From Nocardioides caeni (GTDB taxonomy: Bacteria; Actinomycetota; Actinomycetes; Propionibacteriales; Nocardioidaceae), in the NCBI RefSeq assembly GCF_004912195.1, contig NZ_STGW01000001.1:241073-305072 (forward strand): 64,000 bases of DNA. The letters run 5' to 3'. Below the pieces are notes generated by a model. That model was given only the letters and a program-made list of their open reading frames with translations. It searched no databases and was not told the DNA's origin. Of this stretch, positions 6,769 to 15,398 are shown piece after piece (position 1 is the first letter of the stretch; every line of letters begins with the position of its first letter). The translations under genes were made by a program, and so were the position numbers.

Positions 6769-7311
6769 TCAGCAGAGGATCGCCCGGGCCCGCGCGATCA
6801 GCGCATGCATGGCCGGCTCGAGGTCGGGCAGGGCGTCGACCGGCCACCAGCGGACCGCGAGCGACTCCTCGCTCACGACCGCGCGCGCCGTCGCATCGGT
6901 CCGCGCGACATAGCGCACGTCGAGGTGGTCGACCTCGCCGCGGTCCCCACAGAACGGCACGGTGTGCAGGTCGAGCTGGACCGGGTCGGGATGGAAGTGC
7001 AGGCCGTCCAGCCCACTCTCCTCACGGGCCTCACGCTGCGCCACGGCGAACAGCGTGGGGTCCTGGTCCTCCGCGTGACCGCCGAAGTGGAACCAGCGAC
7101 CCGCCTTGCGGTGCAGGTTGAGCAGCACCTGCTCGCCGGAGGCGTCGATCACGAGGGCGCCGCCCGTCACGTGGTCCGGGTACGACGAGCGCCACATGCC
7201 GTCCGGAGTCGACTCCAGGTGGTCGACGTAGCGGCGGCGCAGCCCTTCCTCGACGTCGTCGGGCGCCTGCCAGGCGCGCAGCACCCGCAGGGCGTCGGCG
7301 TGGAGCGTCAC
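6769..7311 (-). CDS. NUDIX hydrolase
   Basis: A 180-residue NUDIX pyrophosphohydrolase. The box is GGHAEDQDPTLFAVAQREAR continuing EESGL, containing the metal-binding REAREES core; the leading part has one extra residue relative to the strict consensus, as in the common actinobacterial GGH.E..D variant. The first 40 residues are a helical N-terminal extension. The start codon overlaps the stop of the DUF2342 protease gene (ATGA), so the two are translationally coupled. The substrate cannot be read from the sequence; nucleotide diphosphates are typical. Confidence 0.88.
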   Translation of the reverse strand: MTLHADALRVLRAWQAPDDVEEGLRRRYVDHLESTPDGMWRSSYPDHVTGGALVIDASGEQVLLNLHRKAGRWFHFGGHAEDQDPTLFAVAQREAREESGLDGLHFHPDPVQLDLHTVPFCGDRGEVDHLDVRYVARTDATARAVVSEESLAVRWWPVDALPDLEPAMHALIARARAILC

Positions 7312-8687
7312 TCGGCGGGGGAGTCGGTCTCGCCGGCGTCCCCGGGCTCGCCGGTGTCCCCGTTGTCCCCGAGGAGCTTGCGCAGCTCGGCGTCGAACTC
7401 GTCCTCACTCAGCTCCTCGGGCGGCGTGGCGTCGGCCCGGAACGACAGCGGGTCGTCGAGGTCGGCGGCGGTCGGCAGCAGGTCGGGGTGCATCCACACG
7501 CCGTCGCGCGCCTCGGGGCCGGTGCGCGTGCGCAGTCCACCCCACAGCGTCGACGCGTCGCGCAGCCGGCGCGGGCGCAGCTCGAGCCCGACGAGAGCCG
7601 CGAACGTCTGCTCCGCGGGGCCGCCGGCCGCCCGGCGGCGACGGACCGCCTCACGCAGCTTGGCGGCGGCGGGCATCCGCTCCTCGGTCGCCTGGCCGAC
7701 GACCTCGTCGACCCAGCCCTCGACGAGCGCGAGGGCGATCTCGAGCCGGGAGAGCGCGGCCGTCTGCGCGTCGGTCTGCGGCGGGTCGAACAGGCCCCCT
7801 TCGATCAGGCCCTGGACCGACGACAGGTCGCTGGGGTCGATGTTGCGCAACTGGTCCTGCACCTTGTCCTGCATCTGCTGGACGTTGATCTCCAGCCCGC
7901 GCGCGTAGTCGGTGACAGCGCCGATGAGGTGCTCGCGCAGCCACGGCACGTGGGCGAACAGTCGCTGGTGGGCCGCCTCGCGCAAGGCGAGGTAGAGGAC
8001 GACGTCGTCCTCGGTGACGTCGAGCCCGTCGGCGAACGCGCGCACGTTGCTCATCACGAGCGCGGCCTTGCCTGGCGCGCCCAGGGGGAGGCCGACGTCG
8101 GAGGCGGTCAGCACCTCCCCGGCCAGCGCCCCCAGGCCCTGGCCGATCTGCATCGCGAGCATGCCGCCGATCGCCTGGCCGATGATGCCGACGAGGGGTC
8201 CGGCAGCGGCGCGCATCTCCTCGGGCAGGCCGCTGGCGAGGCTGGTGACCGAGCGGGCGGCGACGGGCTCGACGAGCACCGCCCACACCGGCTGGGTCTC
8301 GACCAGCCACTCGGCGCGCGACCACGCCGCCGTCGTACCGACGCCGGAGGGGAACTCCGTCGCCGCGTCGAGCCAGTGGTCGGCCAGCCGGAGCGCATCG
8401 GCGACCCGGTCGGCGTCGCGCGAGGAGGGCGACGGGTCGGGCTCCTGGGCGATCTGCTTGCGCGCCATGTCGGTCGCGGCCGGCCAGTTGAGCGGGCCGT
8501 CGTGCGGCTGCATCAGCGACTGCAGCTGCTGGAAGAACGCCATCCCGCCGGCGCCACCGAGGCCGGGAAGGGCGCCGCCCGGGAACGCGCCGCCGAGGGC
8601 GCCGAAGATCTGCTCGAAGGGCGTGCCCTTGAAGGGGTTGGGCTGCTCGTCGTCCGGACCGCCGGTGTCTCCCGGGTTGCTGCTCAT
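7308..8687 (-). CDS. DUF2342-family zinc-dependent metalloprotease-like protein
   Basis: A 459-residue protein starting MSSNPGDTGGPDDEQPN. It has a Gly/Phe/Pro-rich N-terminus (residues 20-60), the conserved block WAVLVEPVA, a hydrophobic stretch GPLVGIIGQAIGGMLAMQIG, and LYLALREAAHQRLFAHVPWL with the histidines that give the family its zinc-dependent protease label. The C-terminus is acidic. The family is nearly universal in actinobacteria and sits close to the PDZ/Lon-like protease gene, as here; its function is not established. Coupled by a 4-nt overlap to the NUDIX gene. The longer upstream frame lacks family-like sequence and was not used. Confidence 0.82.
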   Translation of the reverse strand: MSSNPGDTGGPDDEQPNPFKGTPFEQIFGALGGAFPGGALPGLGGAGGMAFFQQLQSLMQPHDGPLNWPAATDMARKQIAQEPDPSPSSRDADRVADALRLADHWLDAATEFPSGVGTTAAWSRAEWLVETQPVWAVLVEPVAARSVTSLASGLPEEMRAAAGPLVGIIGQAIGGMLAMQIGQGLGALAGEVLTASDVGLPLGAPGKAALVMSNVRAFADGLDVTEDDVVLYLALREAAHQRLFAHVPWLREHLIGAVTDYARGLEINVQQMQDKVQDQLRNIDPSDLSSVQGLIEGGLFDPPQTDAQTAALSRLEIALALVEGWVDEVVGQATEERMPAAAKLREAVRRRRAAGGPAEQTFAALVGLELRPRRLRDASTLWGGLRTRTGPEARDGVWMHPDLLPTAADLDDPLSFRADATPPEELSEDEFDAELRKLLGDNGDTGEPGDAGETDSPAE

Positions 8688-8766
8688 GCCCCTGAATTTA
8701 CGCCGTCCCGCCAACCGCCGCGCCGGCCGCTCGGGTCCGGGGCGCGGGCACTCATAAGGTGGGACC

Positions 8767-9195
8767 ATGAGCCACGCTGCGGTCCGTCTCGTCGCGATCT
8801 CCGAGCAGCCCCTCGATGTCGCCGAGGTGCTGGCCGCGCTGGACGATCCCGCATCGGGCGGTCTGGTGCTCTTCGTCGGCCGGGTCCGCGACCACGACCA
8901 CGGACGCGGCGTGACCGGGCTGTCCTATTCCGCGCACCCCAGCGCCCTCGAGCGGTTGCAGGAGGTCTGCGACCGCATCGCGGGTGAGTTCGACGTCAGC
9001 GGGGTCGCCGCCGTCCATCGGATCGGTGACCTGGCGATCGGCGACCTCGCCGTCGTGGTCGCGACGACCGCCGGACATCGCGGATCGTCCTTCGAGGCCA
9101 GCCGTGCGCTGATCGACACACTCAAGGACGAGGTGCCGATCTGGAAGCACCAGCTGTTCTCCGACGGGACCGAGGAGTGGGTGGGCAGCCCGTGA
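8767..9195 (+). CDS. moaE: Molybdopterin synthase catalytic subunit MoaE
   Basis: A 142-residue MoaE. Family motifs in order: LFVGRVRDHDHGRGV (about 35-49), LSYSAHPSA (52-60), HRIGDLAIGDLAVVVA (84-99), and the active-site stretch LIDTLKDEVPIWKHQLF (115-131) with the two lysines K120 and K127 that meet the MoaD thiocarboxylate. It converts precursor Z (cPMP) to molybdopterin with MoaD, which is not in this window. Divergent from the DUF2342 gene with 79 nt between starts; AAGGTGGG lies a few nt before the ATG. Confidence 0.93.
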   Translation: MSHAAVRLVAISEQPLDVAEVLAALDDPASGGLVLFVGRVRDHDHGRGVTGLSYSAHPSALERLQEVCDRIAGEFDVSGVAAVHRIGDLAIGDLAVVVATTAGHRGSSFEASRALIDTLKDEVPIWKHQLFSDGTEEWVGSP

Positions 9196-9253
9196 ACCCT
9201 GCGCACCGCGTGTCCTGACCGATCCGCCCCGTGGTCCGACCTACCCTCGAGTG

Positions 9254-9598
9254 ATGGAGGTCCTGTTCTGGCTGCTGCCCGCTGCCGTGGTGACGATGGT
9301 CGCGATGGTCGTCGTGGGCTGGTGGGGCCGGGACGGACGCGGCGAGGTCGATCGCGAGACGGCAGCCCGCCGCCTCGGCGAGGCGCTGGAGCGTGACCGC
9401 GGCAAGCGACCCGGCTATGCCGTGCCGTCGCGGGAGCGTGAGCGCTCCTCGGGCATCGCGATCCGCGCGTCCCGGAGTCGCCCGGTGGTGCTGCCGGGAG
9501 AGCCCCTGGAGCCCGCCGACGCCGAGTCGGTGACGGTCGTCGAGCCGGTGGGCGAGGACGGCGACCGCGATCACGCGCAGGACCGCCGGGCCTCCTGA
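9254..9598 (+). CDS. Single-pass membrane protein, unknown function
   Basis: A 114-residue protein starting MEVLFWLLPAAVVTMVAMVV, i.e. one N-terminal transmembrane helix (about residues 3-22) followed by WWGRDGRGEVDRE and a charged, probably disordered cytoplasmic tail rich in Arg, Glu and Pro. A GTG one codon upstream is an equal candidate start. It sits between moaE and the PDZ protease gene on the same strand, 58 nt from each. No family recognised. It could be an accessory of the downstream membrane protease, but only position supports that. Confidence 0.65.
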   Translation: MEVLFWLLPAAVVTMVAMVVVGWWGRDGRGEVDRETAARRLGEALERDRGKRPGYAVPSRERERSSGIAIRASRSRPVVLPGEPLEPADAESVTVVEPVGEDGDRDHAQDRRAS

Positions 9599-9657
9599 CC
9601 TTTCCGCGGACCCCCTCGTCCACCGTGACGTTGGTGACGTCTGAGAGGGTAGGCGCC

Positions 9658-10695
9658 ATGAATCAGCGCCTGATCGCCGCGTGCATCGCCGCGCCCCTGG
9701 TGCTGATCCTCGGCGGCCTGGCACTGGCGGTCCCGTTGCCCTATGCCTCCTACAGCCCCGGCCCCACCTTCGACATCCTCGGACAGGACTCCGACGAGGC
9801 CGAGGTGATCCAGGTCGACGGGCACGAGGCCTACTACGACGAGGGTCAGATCCGCTTCACCACGGTCATCGCGTCGTCGTACGACGACCGGCTGGCGCTC
9901 GGCGACGCGATCTCGCGCTGGCTCGACCGTGACAAGGCGGTCGTGCCCTATGACGTCGTCCACCCGCCGGACTCCAGCGCGGAGGCCGAGAAGGCCGAGG
10001 GCGCCGTCCAGATGACCAACTCCCAGGACGTGGCGAAGGCCATTGCCCTGATCGAGCTCGGCTACGACCTCAAGACGGCCGTGAAGGTCGCCGCGGTCGA
10101 CCCCGAGGGACCTGCCGAAGGCAAGCTGCTGGTCGGTGACCTGATCAGCAAGGTCGACGGCAACGCCGCCAACTCGACCGAGGAGCTGGTCGCGGCCGTG
10201 CAGACGCACGACGACGGCTCCCTGGTCGAGCTCCTCGTCAAGCGCGGCGACAAGGAGCTGACCGTCCGCCTCCTGCCCGAGGAGGTCAAGGGCACACCGC
10301 GCGTCGGGATCTCGGTGAGCACCGGCTTCGAGTTCCCGTTCGACATCACGCTGCGGGTCGACCCGACCGTGGGTGGCCCCAGCGCGGGTCTGATGTTCTC
10401 GCTCGCCATCTATGACACGCTCACCCCGGGCTCACTCACCGACGGCGCCACCATCGCCGGCACCGGCGAGCTGCGCGCCGACGGCTCCGTCGGTCCCATC
10501 GGCGGCATCCAGCAGAAGATCGCCGGCGCCGAGCAGGCGGGAGCCGAGCTGTTCCTCGTCCCGCCGGACAACTGCGCGGACGTGGCCGGCCTCGACCCCG
10601 ACCTGCGTCTGGTCCGGGTCGAGACCATGCATGACGCCCGCGTCGCGATCGAGGCGTGGGTCGCCGACCCGGACGCCGACCTGCCCGCCTGCTGA
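9658..10695 (+). CDS. Membrane-anchored PDZ/Lon-like serine protease (YlbL family)
   Basis: A 345-residue protein. Residues 5-27 form an N-terminal anchor, followed by the family motif YASYSPGPTFDILG. A PDZ domain (about 140-205) carries LVGDLISKVDG, and a C-terminal Lon-type proteolytic domain (about 220-320) carries the Ser-Lys dyad: S242 in GGPSAG and K287 in IQQKIAG. It probably degrades or processes envelope proteins with the catalytic domain outside the membrane. It starts at MNQRLIAACI; a GTG-like extension upstream lacks family sequence. A PPA1309-family gene and UPF0182 follow on the same strand, an arrangement kept in many actinobacteria. Confidence 0.92.
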   Translation: MNQRLIAACIAAPLVLILGGLALAVPLPYASYSPGPTFDILGQDSDEAEVIQVDGHEAYYDEGQIRFTTVIASSYDDRLALGDAISRWLDRDKAVVPYDVVHPPDSSAEAEKAEGAVQMTNSQDVAKAIALIELGYDLKTAVKVAAVDPEGPAEGKLLVGDLISKVDGNAANSTEELVAAVQTHDDGSLVELLVKRGDKELTVRLLPEEVKGTPRVGISVSTGFEFPFDITLRVDPTVGGPSAGLMFSLAIYDTLTPGSLTDGATIAGTGELRADGSVGPIGGIQQKIAGAEQAGAELFLVPPDNCADVAGLDPDLRLVRVETMHDARVAIEAWVADPDADLPAC

Positions 10696-10740
10696 CGACC
10701 GCCGACCACCCCGCACCAGGCCCAAGGAGACGAAGCGCAG

Positions 10741-11337
10741 ATGGACCTCGAGCTCGACGTCGACCCGGCCCTGGCCGCTGCCGTGCTGGAGATCGAGGCC
10801 CACTACGCCCGCGCCGGCTGGGACCAGCCGGCGCGGCTCTATGCGCTGGTCGACACCGCCGAGCTCGTCGAGCACGAGCCGGCGCTCGCCGCGTCGCTGG
10901 GGCTGGACGCCTCGACCGAGCGGGGCTCGCTGACGCCGGTCGAGCAGGAGGAGCTCCCGGACGGCCAGGAGCTCGAGCACGTGCTGCCCGGCATCGTGTG
11001 GCCGGAGGTGGTCGCCGGCTGCGCGGCCGTGGTGGAGCGTCTCGTGCTGCCCCCGGCGGCCGACGGCCAGGTGCCGGCGGACCGCGCGGCGGCGCTGGAG
11101 TTCGCCCGCGAGCACCCCGACGCCGAGGACGTGCGGATCGTCGCCGGTGTGACGCGACATGGGGCGGCGTACTGCGCGCTGCGGCTGCGCAGCGAGGACG
11201 ACGACATGGCCGTGATGGGCGGTCCCGACCTGGTCCCGGCGCTGCTGGACCTGTTGCGGGAGACCCTCAGGGGGGATCAACCAGATGTGCAGGATGAGCC
11301 GGGCGACCCGGCAGAGCCGAGGGGTGGCAACTCATGA
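10741..11337 (+). CDS. PPA1309-family protein
   Basis: A 198-residue acidic protein. Recognisable stretches are HYARAGWDQPARLYALVDT (about 21-39), VLPGIVWPEVVAGCAAVVER (80-99) and TRHGAAYCALRLRS (near 140-155). This protein family always seems to sit beside the UPF0182 gene in Nocardioides-like genomes and has no assigned function. It is soluble, with no signal or membrane segment. AAGGAGACGAAGCGCAG leads into the ATG, and the last codons overlap the UPF0182 start by 4 nt, so the pair is translationally coupled. Confidence 0.78.
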   Translation: MDLELDVDPALAAAVLEIEAHYARAGWDQPARLYALVDTAELVEHEPALAASLGLDASTERGSLTPVEQEELPDGQELEHVLPGIVWPEVVAGCAAVVERLVLPPAADGQVPADRAAALEFAREHPDAEDVRIVAGVTRHGAAYCALRLRSEDDDMAVMGGPDLVPALLDLLRETLRGDQPDVQDEPGDPAEPRGGNS

Positions 11338-14324
11338 GTGACCTTTTCGACGAGGACCCGGACCGCCCCGCGCCCGAACGTCCTGGGCGTCGCGCCCGCG
11401 CCGCCGTCATCACCGGTGTGGTGCTGCTGGTCGGCTTCTTCCTGCTGACGGCCTTCGCGTCGATCTACACCGACCGGCTCTGGTACAAGGAGGTCGGCTA
11501 CACGAGCGTCTTCAGCACGATGCTGTGGACCAAGGTCGGTCTCTTCCTCGTCTTCGGCGGGTTCATGGCCGCCGCGGTGGCGACGAGCATGCACCTGGCC
11601 TACCGCTTCCGCCCGCTGTTCAGGATGTCGGGCGGCGACGCCAGCGTGGAGCGCTACCGCGACGCCGTCACCCCGATCCGTGGCTGGCTGCTCGCGGCGG
11701 TGGCCCTCGTCGTCGGGGCCTTCGCCGGCACGTCGGCGATCGGCCAGTGGCGCACCTACCTGCTGTGGCGCAACGGGACGGACTTCGACCAGAAGGATGC
11801 CTACTTCAAGAAGGACATCGGCTTCTACGTCTTCGACCTGCCGTGGTGGAACTTCGTCGTCGACTTCGCGCTCGCGGTCGCGGTCGTCTCGTTGCTCGCC
11901 ACGGCGGTCGTGCACTACCTCTTCGGCGGCATCCGGCTGCAGCAGACGCACGACCGGCTCTCCGGCGCGGCCCAGGTGCAGCTGTCGGTACTGCTGGGCT
12001 GCTTCGTGCTGGCGAAGTCGGTCGACTACTGGTTCGACCGGTTCGACCTGGTCACCGACGACCACAAGCTCTTCACCGGCATGAACTACACGGGCGAGAA
12101 CGCCCTGCTGCCCGCGCGCAACATCCTCGTCGGCGTCGCGCTGATCTGTGCCGTGCTGTTCTTCCTCAACATCTGGCGCCGCACCTGGCAGCTGCCCTCG
12201 GTCGGTTTGGCGCTCCTCGCGCTGTCGGCCGTGCTGCTGGGCATGATCTGGCCGGCGATCGTCCAGAACTTCCAGGTGCGCCCGTCCGAGGCGGACAAGG
12301 AGAGCTCCTACATCCAGGAGAACATCGACTCCACCCGCGAGGCCTATGGGTTGAGTGACATCGAGACGACGCCCTATCAGGGCACACCCACGGAGAACCA
12401 GACGCCCAAGGACGGTGCCAACGTCCTCGCCCAGTTGACGAACACGCCGGTCGTCGACCCCAAGCAGGTTCGCGAGATCTTCCAGCAGCGTCAGCAGTTC
12501 CGCGCCTACTACTCGGTCGCCGGCGTCCTCGACGTCGACCGCTACACCATCGACGGCAAGGAGGTCCCGCTCGTCCTCGGCGTCCGTGAGCTCGATCAGT
12601 CCGGCCTCAACGCCTCCGACCAGAACTGGTCGAACCTGCACACCGTCTACACCCACGGCGAGGGCCTCATCGCGGCGTACGCCGAGCGAGTGTCCTCCGA
12701 CGTCGCCAACGGCCGGATCGTCTGGGCCGAGGGCATCAGCTCGGACGGCACCGACGGAGCCAGCGACCTGACTGACGCCGAGGAGTTCGAGACCCGCGTC
12801 TACTTCGGCGAGATGAGCCCGTCCTACTCGGTGGTGGGGAAGGCCAGCGGCGGAAATGACGTCGAGCTCGGCCTGGCCAATATCGCCGACCCAGAGGCGA
12901 CGCCGGCCGAGCAGCGCACGACGTACGACGGCGCAGGCGGCGTGCCGGTCGGCAGCGCCTTCAACCAGCTGATGTATGCGATCAAGTTCGGCGAGCCCAA
13001 CTTCCTGCTCTCGGGTCGGGTCAACGACAGCTCGAAGGTCATCTACAACCGCAAGCCGGCCGAGCGGGTCGAGAAGGTCGCCCCGTGGCTCACGGTCGAC
13101 GGCGACCCCTACCCCGCGGTGGTCGACGGGCGGATCCAGTGGATCGTCGACGGCTACACCACGACGGACCGCTACCCGAACGCCCAGCGCGAGTCGTTCG
13201 AGACGATGGTCGAGGACTCGCTGCAGCAGGACACCGGTCTGCAGACGATCCCGACCGACGAGGTGAACTACGTCCGCTCCGCGGTGAAGGCCACCGTGGA
13301 TGCCTACGACGGCACCGTCGATCTCTATGAGTGGGACGAGGAGGACCCGATCCTCCAGACGTGGATGAAGGCCTTCCCGGGCACGGTCAAGGACCGCTCG
13401 GAGATCGGCGACGAGCTGATGGAGCACCTGCGCTATCCCGAGGACATGTTCAAGGTGCAGCGCTACCAGCTCGCGCGCTACCACGTCACCGATGCCGGTG
13501 ACTTCTACTCCGGACAGGACCGGTGGGAGGTGCCGGAGGACCCGACGGTCTCCCGCCAGGTGTTCCAGCCGCCGTACCGTCTCTTCTCGACGGCAGCAGA
13601 CGGCACCAACGACTGGTCGCTGACGTCGGTCTTCGTCCCCTATCGCAAGGGAACCCTCGCGGGCTACCTGCAGGTCAATTCCGACGCGCTCTCGCCCGAG
13701 TTCGGCAAGCTCCAGGTCCTCGAGATGACCGACCAGAACGCCCAGGGCCCGGGGCAGGTCGCCAACCAGATGCAGAACGATGATGTGGTGCGATCGGCCC
13801 TGACCGCGTTCCGGGTGAACAACTCGACCCCGCCGCAGTTCGGGAACCTGCTCACACTGCCGGCCGGAGATGGCCTGATCTACGTCCAGCCCGTCTATGC
13901 CATTCGAAGCAGCGGCTCGTCCAACTTCCCGATCCTGCAGTTCGTGATCGTCAAGTACGGCGAGGAGGTCGGCATCGCCGGCAGCCTCCCCGAGGCGCTC
14001 GGAAACGCGCTCGGTGTCGATCTCGACACAGGACAGGGCACCGACCCGGAGCCGGGCGGCGAGCCCGACCCGGGCGGCGAGCCCCAGCCGGGCGAGGAGC
14101 TGACGCTCGACGAGCAGATCGCGGAGGCGCTGCGGGACGCCGAGGCGGCTTTCGCGGCGGCGGAGACGGCGCAGGCCGCCAACGACACCGTGACGTGGGC
14201 GGAGGAGCTGGAGAAGGCGCAGGCCGCCGTCGAGAAGGCGATCCGGCTGGCCGACCAGCGCGACGGTGCGGAGACGCCGGCCGCCGACGACGAGGCCGCC
14301 GCCGACGGGGAGGCGGCCGAGTGA
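11334..14324 (+). CDS. UPF0182 family large membrane protein
   Basis: A 996-residue protein matching UPF0182 in length and layout. The N-terminal third has about seven transmembrane helices (about residues 20-330) with the hallmark TDRLWYKEVGYTSVFSTMLW between the first two. A long extracytoplasmic domain follows (DQNWSNLHTVYTHGEG, YPEDMFKVQRYQLARYHVTD). The last 130 residues are proline/acid-rich and then an Ala/Glu helix, variable in the family. Function is unknown; homologues lie beside PDZ proteases across actinobacteria, suggesting an envelope role. Coupled at both ends by 4-nt overlaps. Confidence 0.95.
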   Translation: MSDLFDEDPDRPAPERPGRRARAAVITGVVLLVGFFLLTAFASIYTDRLWYKEVGYTSVFSTMLWTKVGLFLVFGGFMAAAVATSMHLAYRFRPLFRMSGGDASVERYRDAVTPIRGWLLAAVALVVGAFAGTSAIGQWRTYLLWRNGTDFDQKDAYFKKDIGFYVFDLPWWNFVVDFALAVAVVSLLATAVVHYLFGGIRLQQTHDRLSGAAQVQLSVLLGCFVLAKSVDYWFDRFDLVTDDHKLFTGMNYTGENALLPARNILVGVALICAVLFFLNIWRRTWQLPSVGLALLALSAVLLGMIWPAIVQNFQVRPSEADKESSYIQENIDSTREAYGLSDIETTPYQGTPTENQTPKDGANVLAQLTNTPVVDPKQVREIFQQRQQFRAYYSVAGVLDVDRYTIDGKEVPLVLGVRELDQSGLNASDQNWSNLHTVYTHGEGLIAAYAERVSSDVANGRIVWAEGISSDGTDGASDLTDAEEFETRVYFGEMSPSYSVVGKASGGNDVELGLANIADPEATPAEQRTTYDGAGGVPVGSAFNQLMYAIKFGEPNFLLSGRVNDSSKVIYNRKPAERVEKVAPWLTVDGDPYPAVVDGRIQWIVDGYTTTDRYPNAQRESFETMVEDSLQQDTGLQTIPTDEVNYVRSAVKATVDAYDGTVDLYEWDEEDPILQTWMKAFPGTVKDRSEIGDELMEHLRYPEDMFKVQRYQLARYHVTDAGDFYSGQDRWEVPEDPTVSRQVFQPPYRLFSTAADGTNDWSLTSVFVPYRKGTLAGYLQVNSDALSPEFGKLQVLEMTDQNAQGPGQVANQMQNDDVVRSALTAFRVNNSTPPQFGNLLTLPAGDGLIYVQPVYAIRSSGSSNFPILQFVIVKYGEEVGIAGSLPEALGNALGVDLDTGQGTDPEPGGEPDPGGEPQPGEELTLDEQIAEALRDAEAAFAAAETAQAANDTVTWAEELEKAQAAVEKAIRLADQRDGAETPAADDEAAADGEAAE

Positions 14325-14749
14325 GCGTGCGCAGCGACGAGCAGGTGGTCGTCGAGGCGTTCCTGGCCGCCCTGGAGGAGCTCGACGTCGACGGCGCGGT
14401 GGCGCTGTGCGGCGACGACGTCGTCTACCAGAACGTCCCCCTGCCGCCCGCGCGCGGCCGGTCCGCCGTCGCCAAGCAGCTGCGCACCATGATGAAGGTC
14501 GGCACCGGTTTCGAGGTGGAGATGCGCAACATCGCCGCCAACGGGCCGGTCGTGCTGACCGAGCGGGTGGACATCCTGCGGCGTGGCTCGTTCGCGATGG
14601 AGTTCTGGGTGTGTGGCACGTTCGAGGTGCGGGACGGGAAGATCGTGTTGTGGCGCGACTACTTCGACTGGCCGACCTTCCTCGCCGCCGGCGTCAAGGG
14701 CGCCGGGCGGGCCGCGGTCGGCGCCGTGACGCGCCGGCTGGGTCGCTGA
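14321..14749 (+). CDS. Limonene-epoxide-hydrolase-fold protein (SnoaL/NTF2-like)
   Basis: A 142-residue protein starting at a GTG that overlaps the UPF0182 stop (GTGA). The cone-shaped alpha+beta fold is indicated by length and pattern. The Asp-Arg-Asp triad of limonene-1,2-epoxide hydrolase appears to be present: R82 and D84 in TERVDILR, and D113 in LWRDYFDW. In that family the triad activates water to open an epoxide, so an epoxide hydrolase activity is plausible, though mycobacterial homologues act on various lipophilic epoxides. No signal peptide. Part of a tight same-strand run with the UPF0182 gene. Confidence 0.8.
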   Translation: MSVRSDEQVVVEAFLAALEELDVDGAVALCGDDVVYQNVPLPPARGRSAVAKQLRTMMKVGTGFEVEMRNIAANGPVVLTERVDILRRGSFAMEFWVCGTFEVRDGKIVLWRDYFDWPTFLAAGVKGAGRAAVGAVTRRLGR

Positions 14750-14783
14750 CGCACCCCAGCCACGACAGCTGCGGGGTGACGCC

Positions 14784-15398
14784 GTGCTGCTGACCCTCGA
14801 CCTCATCGGCATCCTCGTCTTCGCCGTGTCCGGCGGTCTGCTCGCGGTCCGCAACCAGCTCGACATCGTCGGCGTCATCGTCCTAGCGATGGCCACCGGC
14901 CTCGGCGGTGGAGTGATCCGCGACGTGATCATCGGCAGCGTGCCGCCTCCGGCGATCGCCGACTGGCGCTACCTGCTCGCGCCGGTCGTCGCCGGCCTCG
15001 TCGTCTTCTTCTGGCATCCCGCGGTCGGCCGTTTCGAGCGGCTCGTCAACGTCTTCGACGCCTTCGGGCTCGGACTGTTCTGCGTCGCCGGCGCCCTCAA
15101 GGCCGAGGAGTTCGGATTGGGACCGGTGCCCTCGGCCGCGCTCGGGCTGGTCACCGGGGTCGGCGGCGGCATCATCCGCGATCTCCTGGCGGGCCGGATC
15201 CCCACAGTGCTGCGCAACGGCGAGCTCTATGCGATCCCGGCCCTCGCGGGAGCCGCCGTCGCGGCCACCGGCGTCGAGCTCGGTGTCGAGCCGGTGATCA
15301 TCGCCGCACCTGCTGCCGCGGTCACGATCGTGTGGCGCCTGTTGGCCATGCAGCGCGGCTGGTCGGCCCCCGTCGCCCGGCTGAGTCCTCCGGAGTAG
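14784..15398 (+). CDS. TRIC-type (YadS/UPF0126) membrane channel
   Basis: A 204-residue membrane protein of the trimeric intracellular cation channel family. Two internal repeats each carry the glycine-rich motif: ATGLGGGVIRDVIIG (about 35-49) and VTGVGGGIIRDLLAGRIP (about 120-137). Seven transmembrane helices are expected. Prokaryotic homologues conduct monovalent cations; the physiological role is unclear. It starts at GTG after GACGCC with no strong Shine-Dalgarno. The stop abuts the stop of the convergent sulfatase gene. Confidence 0.9.
   Translation: MLLTLDLIGILVFAVSGGLLAVRNQLDIVGVIVLAMATGLGGGVIRDVIIGSVPPPAIADWRYLLAPVVAGLVVFFWHPAVGRFERLVNVFDAFGLGLFCVAGALKAEEFGLGPVPSAALGLVTGVGGGIIRDLLAGRIPTVLRNGELYAIPALAGAAVAATGVELGVEPVIIAAPAAAVTIVWRLLAMQRGWSAPVARLSPPE

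Noticed and set aside
11277..13484. 735-codon open frame antisense to the UPF0182 gene
   Set aside because: Antisense shadow of a GC-rich gene; the sense frame is a clear family member, and the antisense has no start signal.
14195..14320. Longer start for the epoxide-hydrolase-fold gene
   Set aside because: The extra residues are Arg/Gly-rich shadow of the UPF0182 C-terminus; the GTG at 14321 overlapping the previous stop gives the normal family length.
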